The notes beneath the pieces were generated by a model, which ran no database searches, had not been told where the DNA came from, and saw only the letters and a program-made list of their open reading frames with translations. From assembly GCA_030685235.1 (NCBI GenBank), contig MU839274.1, positions 1 through 56,750 of the forward strand: a DNA stretch of 56,750 nucleotides, in the 5' to 3' direction. The DNA is from Copromyces sp. CBS 386.78 (taxonomy: Eukaryota; Ascomycota; Sordariomycetes; Sordariales; Sordariaceae). The position numbers and the translations under genes were made by a program. Positions 30,541 to 44,100 of the stretch are shown in pieces (the first letter of the stretch is position 1; each line of letters opens with the position of its first letter).

Positions 30541-31935
30541 ATGAATACCTCTATGATCTCCTGCCCAGAGAACAGAGGCTCACAGTACTACCAGCCCAAC
30601 AAGATGACCGAGAATATCAACCAACCACTCGAAATGGCAAGCACCAAGGACGACAGCGATCAACTCACGTCAACGACCTTAGGCGACCCGCAAAACCAAT
30701 CAATTGACGGGCCATCTGACGGCACTCCCTCACCTGAGCGACCGCAGACGACGACGACGACGACGACCAGGAAGGTGACCTTTTGGTCCCTCCCCCGCGA
30801 ACTCCGCGACATGATATGGAACGAGGCTCTCCTCTCAGAGGACGAGATCTTCCCAGCCAACATATCTTGCACCTGCCAATTCGAAGACCTCGAGACGCAT
30901 ATTCGAAACAGGAACGCCATGCCAATTGAACTTGGACAGGACTTTCCAGGGCTCGTTTATGCTTCTCGGGTCTTCAGCTGCCAGCCGCCGGCCTTGGCCC
31001 ATGTCTGTCAGGAATCCCGCGAGGATGCGCTGAGACGGTACGAGTCAGCGTATAGGAAGTTTCAACCCGCTACCGACCCGAAAGACTATTTAAAGATGGA
31101 AGGGAGACTGCGATGGCTTTCTGGGAAGGTTGCACGGTACTTATACATCGGTCTTTTGCCTACTGATTTTGAGCTGCACGACGAAGAGGATCTTGAGGAG
31201 GAAGAGGTGCCGGAGGTCCAGGTGGAAACGGAGGAGGACGGTTCACGAGTGCCATCCCAAGACAGAGACGAGCTAGAGGCGCCAGGGGGACAAGACGACG
31301 ACTATGAGACACCTCTCGAAGATGGCGACAATGCAGAGACAGACGTTGAAGAGCGTGATTTGCCTGGGGTCCTTTCGGTTGAGCCAACCTGGGAGGACTA
31401 TCTCGACAATTTAGAGGAAGCTCCTCTTTGGGAAAATGACCTGCTGGTCCTTCACTGGCTGTGGATGGATCGTCAACCAAGGACCATCTCCAACTTTGTT
31501 CGATCGGCCTTGCTTGATCTTTTGGCGAGGGCTAAAGACTACCAGATCATGGTAGTTTGTGGTTTCCCGGGTCATGATACTGTCCCTTTTTCCGCATCGG
31601 TAATTGCGGGATGGGGGGTATTTGCTAACCGAGCTTCCGGCTGCAACTTCGACAAAACGAACTATAACCATGCGAAGCGCTTCGTGGATATTCGCGACCT
31701 CGAGGAAATCTTTGACTTTGTGTGCTTCGTCAGGAGCTTCTCGCCTTACGACGGCTCTGAAGAAGAAAATGAAATAGAAAACCTTCTCAACAATTTAGAG
31801 CTGCGAAAACGACTGGTGGCTGAGTGTCTGGAGCCCTTCGAGACCTTGTGGGCCGAGGGAGTAAAGGGTATCAAATCGTCGCGATACGGACGGATGCCCA
31901 GGCTTGGAGTCGTTGTTGAGATGGAACAAAAATAA
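30541..31935 (+). CDS. 2EXR-domain protein
   Basis: From ATG 30541 the product is 464 residues. The 2EXR domain begins at ~80 with VTFWSLPRELRDMIWNEAL, the F-x-x-LP-x-E-R-x-x-IW signature. It continues through LVYASRVFSCQPPALAHVCQ and ESREDALRRY (~150-170). An acidic stretch (DEEDLEEEEVPEVQVETEED) separates it from the C-terminal half. The 2EXR family is abundant in filamentous ascomycetes and is distantly related in layout to F-box-like proteins; no biochemical function is established. The poly-Thr run just before the domain is from a CGA/ACG trinucleotide repeat (~30748-30770). No intron is needed. Confidence 0.8.
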   Translation: MNTSMISCPENRGSQYYQPNKMTENINQPLEMASTKDDSDQLTSTTLGDPQNQSIDGPSDGTPSPERPQTTTTTTTRKVTFWSLPRELRDMIWNEALLSEDEIFPANISCTCQFEDLETHIRNRNAMPIELGQDFPGLVYASRVFSCQPPALAHVCQESREDALRRYESAYRKFQPATDPKDYLKMEGRLRWLSGKVARYLYIGLLPTDFELHDEEDLEEEEVPEVQVETEEDGSRVPSQDRDELEAPGGQDDDYETPLEDGDNAETDVEERDLPGVLSVEPTWEDYLDNLEEAPLWENDLLVLHWLWMDRQPRTISNFVRSALLDLLARAKDYQIMVVCGFPGHDTVPFSASVIAGWGVFANRASGCNFDKTNYNHAKRFVDIRDLEEIFDFVCFVRSFSPYDGSEEENEIENLLNNLELRKRLVAECLEPFETLWAEGVKGIKSSRYGRMPRLGVVVEMEQK

Positions 31936-32495
31936 TAGCGTACACATCTTGAAGGAGGTATACAACGGGGGACTGGATTGGACAGGGGCGTGAGGGGAGG
32001 GGGGGGGAAGAGAGATTCGTTGCTACAAGATACAGCATCACCGAAGAGTTTGCCTGAGAACGGAAGGCAAGGGTGTTGAATGGTCATATCTGGAAATACG
32101 ATGGTTGTAACTCGTTCCTTGTCGGGTTCGGAGGTTCTCGTTGCAAGTCAACCTTACCTCTACCCATGTATCGTTTAAGACTCGGCAACGAGAAAACCTG
32201 GCAGTGAGGCGATTTCTGTTCTTCGAGATGTATCAAGCGAGGAATATACAGCGGTCAGGTCAAATGGCCCCAATGAAAAAAATAAATTGAAGCAAATACC
32301 AGGTAAATCAGATGCACAAAGCAAAGAGGGCCAATAACCAACTGAAGCCAATTTTTCTGTTGTGCCTAAACATTGTAAATACTTGGTTATCACTCTCCTT
32401 AGTCGCAGATTTAGTGTTGGCCGCCAACAACAGTTTTCTATTTATTGTGCCCGGCCACTCGTGTTGTGTGGATTTCGATCGCCGAGTACGTTGAC
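31936..32495. other. Intergenic, no gene seen
   Basis: 3' flank of the 2EXR gene; short frames only. Confidence 0.5.
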
Positions 32496-33201
32496 GTGTA
32501 AGGATACTCACCTACACCAGCTGTCCTCGCCGTCCTTATCACCTTTATCAAGGCCGCCGTGGCCCTCCCCCTCGGGCACCGACAGCGCTCCGAAACCCGT
32601 TTTCTCCGTCACCCTCTACGATATCTACGACTACAGAGGAAGAAACTTGACCATCACCAGTTACCCATTTCAGTGCAGCAAGTTCACTTTACAAATTTCC
32701 CTTGCCCCTATCCGGATACAGCAGTAACGTGCGCGAGTAGCAAAATGTGACTGGCATAAGTAACAACAACCTCTTTTCTGATATAGTCAACATAGCTGAC
32801 TCCCTCGCCTACCAAATTTCGAGCATCAAGATCAACCATGGAAAATGCATCTTCTACTAGTCAGTACATCCCCTTTGCCTTCGGCTGGATGTGATCTTAA
32901 AAATCTAACCAAAGGGTGCTTTTTTACCTATGAAACATACAGCCACCGGAGCTGCGCAGACAGTCTAAGGAATGGCTACAGGCACTTTTGGCTAGAAAGT
33001 CCTAGTGCCATCATGCTCAATAAGTTAGGCCGGTCGGACTACTGCGAAAATGGGCATACTTCTCAAGATAACTGGGGAAACATGTTTGCCAGTTACCAGT
33101 GCCAGTGCAGCGAGGAGCAGATCTACAAGGGAGACTGTCAAGAAACTCATCAGATCGGTGGTGACCCAGCGCCGGATCCTCTTTCACATCCACTGTTATA
33201 A
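32496..33201 (+). pseudogene. Possible secreted beta/gamma-crystallin-like protein, disrupted
   Basis: A signal-like stretch TPAVLAVLITFIKAAVALP (~32514-32570) lacks a start Met. After a frame change comes FSVTLYDIYDYRGRNLTITS, resembling a crystallin-type Greek-key motif, then SDIVNIADSLAYQISSIKIN and, in a further frame, a Cys-containing tail (GCDLKNLTKGCFFTYETYSH...). The pieces are in order on one strand, but stops and frameshifts separate them. I take it as a decayed small secreted protein. The family suggestion is tentative. Confidence 0.35.
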
Positions 33202-34539
33202 TAGTACAATACCTCTAGGCGAGAGAGATGATCATTTCACGCAAATTCAGATTCATTGTGAGAGCAGAATATGAGGGAGTGACCAAGGTTCAGACTATAT
33301 GCAAACTATAGGAAACCCCGCCGCCTACCTTATTAAAATGAGGGAACAAGTTTGCTAGCAAAGTCTTGGAGAGATACCTACCTTTGTTAAGCTGATGTTG
33401 TGTTGGGTGATGAGCAAACTCAGATTCAGTTTCCTCGATGAGGGCTCGCTGTATTTATGCAATTCAAGCTCCATTACATGAAGTGCCCTCAAAGACTCCA
33501 TCAATAATGTTGGCGATGAAGCAAAGAGGAACATGGTGTCAGCTCGCCTCAATCTTCATCCATAACAGCCCATCCCACATTATGGGATCTTTGTGGAATA
33601 CCAACCCAGCGCTTATGGCCTTGTACCAAGGTTTGATGTTGGCTCGTCTGCCATGGCTCACACCCGTGCTGTCATTGTGGTCTTGACTCCAAATGCTGGT
33701 TGCGGCTATCGTAAGAGTTGGATATTCGGGTTGGCCAGCATGTCCGGGACTTCACAAAGACGTGGGGCGTGAAGTTTTGGGCATATGATGACTTGTTGGC
33801 CCCAGAAACAGAGTAGGATTCTTTACTCGCGGAAGAGTGTGTTATTGTTGGGTTTATGTCGAAGAGCATCACGTCCACTTTCTTTCTTTTGCCTGTACCT
33901 GTAGGAAGGCCGTGCTCTTGATCACCTTCATGACAGCTTGCCGCCCTGGACAAGCCCATGGCCAACAGACCAGCATTTCTTCGAGTCGGAACTGTTGAGC
34001 GATGTCCGGTACAGGCGACGCCAAAGACACCAACAACCCGTGGCCGTCATGGGTTAGGTGAATTTCAGGTTGGGGACCTTTTTACCAACCAACAGTCGCC
34101 ACAGTTCATCCCTTGCGGCGCCAACGCTAGATACCCACGACGTTGGATCGAGAAGAGCGAAAGACGAAGTCAGGTAACAATGCCCACGTCCCTGATTTGG
34201 CGTTTAGGTCTTCATCTAAGCACTTCATGTTTGCCCTGAATCCAGACAGGCTGGCCCAACGAAAGGCAAAGCCGAGCATCAACGGTTGTTGACTGTTCCG
34301 GAAGGGTCATCGTTGGAGTGACTTCCACCTCGAGGGAGGGAATAGCAGGTAAGTGGTTAACAGCGGCTGTCGGTTCGGACATGTGTTAGGTAGCCAGGTA
34401 GCCCAGGGGCGCGATTTCTGCAGGTATGTCATAAACCCCGTTCTTCCGGTAGACAAAGATTGAAATCGGGTTGGAGGTCGGCATTCATATCAAGATTGCC
34501 AAGACGTTGTTTGCCGTATCCTTGTAAGGTCTGGTGCAG
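33202..34539. other. No supported gene
   Basis: Several short frames (such as 33438-33686 and 33958-34239) have no recognisable domain and no splice-consistent join. GC content is still normal up to the left edge of the AT-rich block. Confidence 0.45.
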
Positions 34540-34610
34540 TTCCCGCACTCAAACGCCTTGTCGTTTTCTTGGCATGAGGGGGTGGCACACACATACACAC
34601 CGCTATTCAA
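34540..34610 (+). repeat. Left terminal inverted repeat of the RIP-degraded block
   Basis: 71 bp that match, inverted, 45922-45990. It begins TTCCCGCACTCAAACGCC and ends with a CA-rich run and CCGCTATTCAA. Differences from the right copy are a few transitions, one transversion and a 2-nt indel in the CA run. Base composition shifts from normal to strongly AT-rich just inside it. Confidence 0.9.
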
Positions 34611-34699
34611 CCCGTAAATCCGTAAATCGTAACCTTTTACGACGATTCTTATATAGAATTAAAGTTCAAATTCTATACTTTTCGTTCAAAGTAAATAAA

Positions 34700-37600
34700 C
34701 CTATTACAACAATACCTCCTAAAACAATTTTCAAGAAGACTCCCGCTATAAATTTGAAGTGGTTTCGTATTCGAAATAGTATACCTTCGGTCTAATTCAA
34801 CGAAGGTTATAGCGAAGGCTATAACGACTAAGAAAATCCTAGCGTAATAATTCTACTATACGTATTTACTCGCCCTAGAAAGAAGAGCCGTACCCTTATC
34901 GAAGCTAAATAATCAATTGAAATTATTACCGCCCCTAAGAAGAAGGCTATTCCTAAAAAAAAGGCAGCTCCTAAAAAGGTTACCCCCAAATCGAAGAAGG
35001 GGAAGGAGCCCGCTACGCTAGAAATACCTTTATCCCCTCCTATTTAATAATAGGCCGCTACCCCTATCGAACTCTCTAATAATAAGGACAAACTTTCTAA
35101 TAACGACGAAATTAAATAAAAGTTCCCTATCTACTTTACCCCCCGGAAGAAGGCTCTCGAAACTTTATTTTACTATTTTAATAATAATAATAACGATAAA
35201 ATAGCCTCCCTAATTAACCCGAGTACTTCTAAACCTCAATATATATTATTTGCCCGTAAGCCGGCTATTCTAACCCCGCTTCCTAAACCTATTTACCTTC
35301 TATCTATCTAAATATAATTTACTATTATAAGTTTATATATATTCGTTGGTCGTAATAAACCGCCTATTATTGAAGATTGCGGTTTATATAAGGAAGTTGA
35401 AGTCGAATAAGATAATAGCGAGCTCTACTTATGGCGGTTTAGGATTAGTTTATTCGGGGAGATTAGAAAACTATAGTTTAATTACGTATAGGATATTATT
35501 AAAATAATTACGGCCGTAGGAATAAAGTATTAAGCCTCCTTTTATAATGTGTTATATATTATTATTATATAAGATAATCGTTACGTTAAAGTTATAATTT
35601 ATAATAAGATTATCCTTAGTAACGAATTCTTTAATATATATAGTAGTATCGATTATAAAGCGGTTATAAAATTGTACTTTCGCTATACTAGCTAGTATTC
35701 TACTTTTACAATATTTTTTAAATTTTAATTAATCGAACTACCCGCTAATAAATTAGTAATATTCCCTCCTTCGGTTCTAAGTATACTTTTAATATTATCC
35801 TCCTCTTATAATTTATTAAATTCCTTCGTTATTTAAATAATTACCCCCCAATCTTCGTATAGCTTTTATACCCTAAGGACGAAGAGTAGCGCTGTTATGG
35901 TATAGGCACAGTCCGACCATGCCGCCATGCGGACCTTTCTGGAAGGATATCGTTTGCGAACCTGACCGCTTCACCGTTTACGGTTCAGACCGCTGCACCA
36001 TTGAAGGTGTTGTTGCGAACGATGGAAGAACGCAGGTACAAAGGAGGTCTTGGTTTGCCTGCAGGTGAAGGGATTGGAGGAGAGTGACTGGCAAGGGGAT
36101 CCCAGGGTCGCTTGTGTGACTAGGGTATTTAAGTCTAGGTTCAACCGCATGTATCTAGTTCTCTCTCTTTTCCTCTTCACCTAAAATCTTCTGTCATCGA
36201 TGGAATCTTAGCTTTGCCTTCGACTTCCCCATCCGTGCCCTTGCAAGCGCTAATATTAGAAGGAAGACTATTACTAATATAATATTATAGGAGGTCGATT
36301 GTTTTAATAAATTGGATTGCGAACGAGAGGTATATACGGGTAGGGTTAAGATTAGAGGTATTGCGTACTAGGAGTTCGTATAAATATAGAAGTGTAATAA
36401 CGGCTACCACTACCGTAATTATAATAAGGGTATTAATTACTAAATATATTATATTTTTAATAGTAGTAAAAATTATTATAATTTTATAGTTAAAAATGTA
36501 AGTAAGTAGGTTAAAACTATTTTTATAGGTTCGGCTACCGTACGAATATTGCCTAGTCCGATATTATATAAAATAATTATAGTAGAGAACGTTACGAACG
36601 CTTCTAATAGCGGTAACGGTAGTAGAAGAGGAGGGAGGCGTAGTAGTAATAATAATCTCCCTATTAATATTAATATCGTTAATAACGTTAATAGTAGTAA
36701 TAGTAGTACTAATATAGAGATTATAAATAGTTTATTATAAACTATATTAAAGAAGGATAATTTTAAAGGGCTATATTTATTATATCCTTACGTACTATAC
36801 CCCCCGCTTTACTATCCCCCCTATTAATATTTCCCCCCTTACTTCTACCCCCCTCTATTCTCCTAGCCTCCTTATTACCCTCCTTATACCGCTAACGACT
36901 CTATAGCCACTATTATATTCGCTAGTAGTTATAATATATCTTATAATTTCCTAATACTTAGTAGGGCGATAATTATCGATTTGGCTATGCCGTTTAAATA
37001 TTAGACTACGGCCTTCTATAGGTAGCTAACTAACTATAAGACTTTCGCGGCCAGGCGCGCCAACCCCCCTCCTATTTTAGCTATAATTATTATTTCTAAT
37101 AGTAGGAGGACTTTATAAATATTACCGTCGATTATACTACTATCGGTAGCCGATAAGAGGGAAAAGGAAAAAAGAAAAGAATATAAGGAGGAGGAGGAGG
37201 AGGAGGAATATAAAGAGGGGGCTAGAAAATTATTAATCTTTCGTCTACCTCCGCCGGAATCTTTCGGTTTACATTCGTTACCGCTACTGCCTACCTTATT
37301 TAACCGGTTAATATAAAAGTTTATTATTAAGTTCTTTAAAACCTTTTATAAAGATTATTATATTAGGAAGTTATTAGAATCGACGATAGTATATAGGGCT
37401 TTTATCGTTTTACGGGAAAAGTTTTATAATTTAGCGGCGTTAGCCGATATATTCGTATTTAAAGAATAGCCGGTAGTGTGGTTTATATAGTTAGGCTTTT
37501 CGCTAGAATTCTATACTGCGTTTAAAAGCGGTATTAAAGATTTCCTCAAATAAGAGTATGCGGTACTAGTATTGTAATTAAGCTATAGTAAGTATGCCCT

Positions 37601-37960
37601 TTATTTTATTATTTTAATATTCTAATTAATTAATATATTAATTTAAATTTATAATTTAATATTATTTTCGAATTTGGTATCGTTAAAGTTTTAGCTTCTA
37701 TAGCGGGCAATATTACCGTTAGTAGTCCTAGCGAGTAATAATTCTTAGCGAACGATAATTCCTAGCGAATAATAATTCGAGCTAATATAATATATAGCGA
37801 AAGAAGGGGATTTTTAATACTTTAATATTATTATATAAATATATAGATTTGGTATCTCTGGCATTTCTGGCACTAAATTATAATATAACTAATTCTTATT
37901 TCTAAATTCCTTAATACTTTTTAAACTATACTACCGTCGCCTAATTATATTATTAGTCCG
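34700..37960 (+). pseudogene. Long unrecognised reading frame, RIP-degraded
   Basis: One plus-strand frame, interrupted by many TAA/TAG codons and by the solo LTR at 35893-36245, reads like a single large protein. It has a Lys/Pro-rich N-terminus (APKKKAIPKKKAAPKKV), an acidic region, a globular part with FRISLFGEIRKL and LSNEFFNIYSSIDYKAVIKL, and a region with KCNNGYHYRN and asparagine runs (~36400-36740). A charged KREKEKRKEYKEEEEEEEYK segment (~37150) and RLPPPESFGLHSLPLLPTLF follow. Shorter open pieces remain, such as 36549-36740. I recognise no transposase or other family. It is probably the protein of the TIR element. Confidence 0.4.
35893..36245. mobile_element. Solo LTR, not RIP-mutated, with AGCGC target duplication
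   Basis: A 353-bp GC-normal island within AT-rich DNA starts TGTTATGG and ends CCCTTGCA. It is flanked by AGCGC at 35888-35892 and 36246-36250. It contains GGTATTTAAGTC (a TATA-like box, ~36124) and CTCTCTCTTTTCC. No internal retroelement sequence is present, so it is a solo LTR. It interrupts the decayed frame, which resumes after the duplication. Confidence 0.9.
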
Positions 37961-37986
37961 CTTAAACTCTTCTAATTCTTTAATAT

Positions 37987-38197
37987 TGTAACGGGGATAG
38001 CACGGTTGACACGGGTGCTGGTCGTATAGTTTAATTGAGGTTCTATAAAGAGGAGAAAAGTCTGTTTGAGGCGGATCTACCGGAGGTACGAGGTTTTAAG
38101 GGGGGTTGCGCGAATATAGCTACGGAGATAGCTACGGTGTAATAACTCTAATTATAAAAACTAGAACGCTATAACCCCAAGCTCTAGCCTTATAATA
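37987..38197 (-). repeat. 3' LTR of the Ty3-type element
   Basis: 211 bp matching 44490-44700 in direct orientation, differing almost only by transitions. On the plus strand it begins TGTAACGGGG; on the minus strand (element sense) it ends CCCCGTTACA. It keeps more C and G than the other LTR. It is preceded by AATAT (37982-37986). Confidence 0.9.
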
Positions 38198-41100
38198 TTA
38201 CCCCCTTCCTTCCCTCTTTCTCTTTCCTTCCTACCTTATTATCCGTTATAACTATATAGTACTTGCCTTCTATTTCTTCATTAATTGAAAAATTTATTAA
38301 ATAGCAATCGCTCTTACCCGTAGGCCTCTAATAGGATAGGTAGCCGTACGTATAACCGTACTTAGGAAATTTATTTATAAAAACCCCTTTCCTCCCTAAC
38401 TTTTTCCCTTTTCCCTTTTTCTTCCCTTCCTTATTTATTATTTAATTATTAAAGTAAGTACTATTCCTTAATCCCTTTAATTATTTACAAATATTTATAC
38501 ATATAAATATTCTACTTTATTTCCCCCGAATCTGAGTTTTCCCCCTTCCCTAGCGCGTATTCCTCCTTTTTACTACGTTCGCCCTAATTTCTTTTACGCC
38601 CCTCCCCGCTTACCTTTACTAACTATAATTACAGTAGCGGTATTACCGTTACTCTTAGCGCTATTAAAATTCCTAGGAAGTTTATTAAAAAGTATTACGG
38701 ATTAGTAAATATTCTTCGTTATTTCTTACCCTAATTATTCGTTAACCGATTATATTCTTTTTATAGGATAAGTACGAACCCTTTACAATCTTTTGCATTT
38801 TATACTTTAATACTAAATATAATTGCATTATTAAATTTAGTATCACTTTATACCTTTCCTACTATAATAATAGTAAGAAATACAATTACGCTTCCCCCTT
38901 TATTTAACGGTTTACCGCTATTTAATAGGCGGCGGAATTTAAATAGGAAGGGAAAGTACGTATTTATATATACCGGAATCTCGCTATTTCATATAATATA
39001 ATTGAATTTTTAAAGGACCGAGTTATTAACTAGTAAATTTTGTCCCCTATTTCGAATTTATTAAATAAATAAGGTTAATAATAATTAAGTATAAATATAA
39101 TTAGTTATTAGATTTCCTTAACCCTAAAATTACTATTTCCGTTACCCCGGCCTATATTATTATTCCCGCTATTACCCCCGCTTCCGTCCGTACGCCGTTC
39201 CCGGATTATATTATTCCTTCCCGCCTTACCGTTCACCCCGCCGCCTACCCTATTACTATATTTATTATTAGTAACGTTATTAAATTAATTATTCGTTTAG
39301 AGGACTACGAGCGGAGGATTTTAGAATTAAAGGTTAAAGGTCGTCGCCCTCGTAAAATTCCGAAGAAATAGTAGTTTTAAAGTTTAGAATAGAAATTCTT
39401 AATAATTTATTTTATTTGCCGATTCTATTTCATTATTATTACTAACGTTATTACTTCGTATATTCTATAATATAGTAATTTACTAGCCTGTCGTTAACGT
39501 TTATTGGGCTATATTCTACTTTAAAACAATTTAAGGCAATTATATTAATAAATTCTTCTAAGGGTTTTTATATTTATTAAGCCTATCCTTTTTAATTAAT
39601 TAAGAGTATTTTACGACCCTTAACGGTTTTTATATAGAGGATTTCTTTTATTATATATTCTTTTTTACCGTCGATTATAATAGCCGGCGGTTGGGAGTCG
39701 GTAGTAATTTACTTTAGTAGCGAGTTATTTCTAGCTCTTTTAAATAGATTAATATAGAATTTATTAAATATTTTCGAAGAAAGGTCGGAGAATTCTATTA
39801 CAAATAGATTGAGGATTCGTAATATTATATATTTAGTATAGACTTAGTCGAACTTTTTCTTTAAGCGTACTATAAAAAAGTTTTTAAAGTTGAATTAGAT
39901 TTTATTTCTTATTTTAAAGATTTTTATAGGTTTTTTTTTGCAGTTAGTAAAATATTTTTACTTTTGAATAGATACAGCTATTATTGCTTAGTATAGATTT
40001 GTAATTTATTGTAGCGTAGAAATAAAGTTACTAGCCCTCGTATACAGGTTTTTAAATTTTATTTTTATAAGGGGTATTACGAGGGCTATTAGTAATTGTA
40101 AGTAGTAGCCGTAAGTGGCGAAGAAGGGAGATATTCCGATTGCAATATTAATCCGGCTATTAATCGCTAATTAAGCGGCCGGATATTAACGATTTTAATC
40201 GTTTTAAATATAATTAATAAAAACTCTTAAGAATATTTAAACTTCTTAATTTATCCTTTCGGGACCGCCGTCTATTTATAGGTAGAAGGTAGTACTTAAT
40301 AGTTATTTAATTTTTAGAAGGTTGTAGAGACGTTTTTAGAAACGGTTAGTCTAGTTTATACCTTTATTATTAACGATAGAATATAACTAATTATAATATT
40401 TTATAAAATAATAGAGAAACGTTTCTACAATTATTTTTACTTTTATAAATAGGATAGGTTCGAAGATTACCGTTTTACTAAACTTATTTTTAATAATAAG
40501 AAGGTTAGTATAGCCTCTTATAAAAGGGAGATCGGTAATAAAATTTATTTGGATTTCTTTAAAGAATTAGTTAGGGATAGGGAGGGGTTTTAGTAACCCC
40601 TTTTTCTAATTTCTCTAATACTTTATTTTACTATACGTATTATAATTAGTTAAGAACCGACGGATATAAATATTTATTAATAACTAATAAAAGTCTTTAT
40701 TTATAATATAAATAGTACCTTCTCTTCTAAAGTAATTTAGGGCTTTCGAATCGTAAGTTTCTTAAATAATACGAGTACGAAGAACGTTCTTCTTTAAATT
40801 TTTTAGAAATATATAGAAAGTAGCCGCTTTTATAATTACAGAAGCGCCGGAAATTTAAATACGCCTTCTATAATAGAGTTTATTTAGTTTATTAATTATA
40901 TATTCGCCGAATTATACTTTTAGGCCCTATACTAATATTAAGAGGGTTTTATTTTTATTAATAATTATTTAGCGGATTATTTAATAAATTTCGTCTTTTT
41001 AGGAGAGTTTATTATAGAATTATTATAAATCCGGATTTTCGAATACTTTTACGCCCCCCTTTACAGTAGTAGTAGGCGTTATACGAACGTAATTCTTAAG

Positions 41101-44100
41101 GGCGGCCTTAAAGATAAATTGTATATCCTTCGCTTCGGCATTTACACTATTAGGTTTATTTTAATCCCAACGAAATAGAGCGTTTAGGATTACGGCGAAT
41201 TTACTTAAGCGGTAAAGGATTTCAAAATTAAAATAGGAGAGAAATTCAACCTATTATACTTAACGTTTAAAGAGTTAACGCCTTTTTATAAAATATTTAA
41301 AGTTGCAGTAATCTATTACTATTACAAATTTCTTATAATTATAAAATTCGGCCGATTATTCTTCTATATATTTAATAACGGCTAATATTTTTTTATTATA
41401 AATCGGGTAATTACGTTCGGCGGGTATTAATTTTTACGAATAATAGGCGACGGCGGTTTTCTAGCCGTTTTTTTTTTAGGTAAATATACTACCGAAACTA
41501 TAATTATTATAATTTATTTCGAAAAAGGTAAGGAGATTTGGATTTTATTAGGTAAAAATGGGAATTTTTGTAAATAATTACTTTAATTTTTTAAAAGCTT
41601 TATTATACTCCTTAATTTATTTAAAGGGGATCCCTTTACCCGTAAGTACAATTAACAGTCCTATTATAGAAGAAAAGGCTTTAATAAATATCTAATAATA
41701 ATTAATAAATTTTAAGAAGTTTTTTACCCCTTTTTAAAACGTAAGTACTTCCTACTCTATAATCGTTCTAATCTTCTCCGGATCTATTTAAATATTAACG
41801 CTTACAATTATAATAAAGTTAAAATATTTAATATTTTTAATAGTAAATTTATATTTCTTTAGGTCGAAATAGAGATTTATAATTATTATACGCTCTACAA
41901 CCTTATATATTTTAACTATATAGTCGGCCTTTAAATTAGAAGAGAAGATTAGTACGTTATTTATATAAGCGGAGGTAAATTTATTAAAATAATTATTTAA
42001 AATATTATTAATATACCGTTAAAACGTTATAAATATACTATATAATTTAAACGGTATTATTATCTATTTAAATAATTTATAGCAGTATTTAAACGCCGTT
42101 TTACCTTCTTCGCCCTTTATTATACGGATTTTATAGAAAGTTTATACTACGTCTATTTTAGTAAATTATTTAACTTTAGTAATAACTTTAAAAATTTCTT
42201 TAATTAGCAGTAAGGGGTAACGGTCCACTTTAGTAATAGCGTTAAGAATTTTATAATTGTAATAGAAATATAAATTATTATTAAACTTTTTAATAAAGAG
42301 TATTAGTACGGCCGTAGGGGAGTTATTAGTACGAATAAACCCTTTATTTATAAGGTTTTTAATTATTTTCTTTAATATTAAAAATTCTTTTCGAAATATA
42401 TTATAGAAGTAACTTATAAGTAACAGGAATTCTTAATTAATTTCGTCCTTTTTAATTTCAATTTTATAATTAATATTTAAGCGATAAGGGTTGAATTTAT
42501 CGGCTTTAAATTATTTTTAAACGAATAGAAGATTATAGAGTTTTATAGGGATACATTTTTATAATTCCTCTTTTAGTAAATTAACTTTTAATTTAAAAGC
42601 CTTTTCAATATTTCGTAAATTAACCGAAAATATTATTAATTCTACAGCTTTCCGGCTATTCTATTTCTAAATCAGATTTATAGTAGTTATAAATATAGTC
42701 GTTATATAATAAACGGCCTTTTTAATTTCTTTTTTTCTAAGGGATAAATTTTTTAGGGAATATTCGAAGTACGGTATTTAGTAACCGGCTATTCTATACT
42801 AGAATTTATATTCGTAGGGGATAGAATAGGCTTTTATTATTATTAACTATAATTTTTTTAAAATAATTAGGAATTTTAATTGCAAAATAATATAAATATA
42901 AATTATAGAATTATAACTATAAATATTTATTTTAAAATATATTATCCCCTTAATTTTAATTCCCTTTATTTTAACGGACATTCTTTTAACTACCTTCTTA
43001 AATATAGGGATTACAGGAATTTTTAATTATTCGACGACCTTTTTATTAATTACAATATAGTATTAATAATTTTTATTAACGAAGGTATAAAAACGATTTT
43101 TATTATTAATAATTATAAGTATTTTTATAATATTTATTTCTATAGGACTCGGGAAATTCTTTATTCCCGTTTCCTTACTTAATATTTTGGAACGTTCCTT
43201 TATTCGATTACGTAAGGGAACTATTCTTTTTCCAATTCGTTAACGGTAGAATAATCGTCGTTACTATTATCCTTTAGTATCGGCTCTATTTTAGGCTTAA
43301 TTTTAATAGCCTTAACGCCGATAATAGCAGGACATTAAATAGGTAGGTATTTATAATTACTAATTATATATCCGCTCGCTCTATATTATAAGTAGAGGTT
43401 TTAAATACGGCGCTTATTTTTTTCCTCTATAGAGACCTATTTAGCGCGCTTTTTATTCTTATTATTCTTCGTTTTTATATACCCTATTATTATAAGGGTA
43501 TTACCGTTTATATTTTTAAGGAGGGTAGCCGGGGCGGTTTAAGCGTTTTAATAGCGGGAAAACGAATTTTAACGGGAATTACAATTATTACAAAAAGTAT
43601 ACCCTAGGAAAATTTTACTATTTTTATATTTATATATAATATCCTTTAATTATTTAATATAGAAGGAATAGGTTTGAAATATATAAATAGAAATTAATTA
43701 ATTATAGAAATTTATAAATATTAAAATTTCTAATTAGGCGAGTTTAGAATTATTTTTTTAAGCGAAATTATTAACTTTGGTAAGGTTAATTTTAAAGGTA
43801 GGGAATTATTCGGATAAAATTTAATTATTTTTTTAACAAATAAATTATAGGCGGGTAAGTACAAAGCACTTTTTATTTTTATTACCGAAGACTTTTTTTA
43901 ATTAATTAAAAAAATTTTCGGGGTTATAAACTCCGCTCGCTCTTCCTTAGCGCTAGAAGGTTTTTATTATAAATATTTTATTAGCGGGGAGGGTATTTAA
44001 TAATATTAACCACTTAAATTTATTATTAATAATAGCCCTAACGGCTCTTTCCTCTTTATAGGTAAGCTTTAATTAAATTATATAAAGATTAAAGGAGGCG

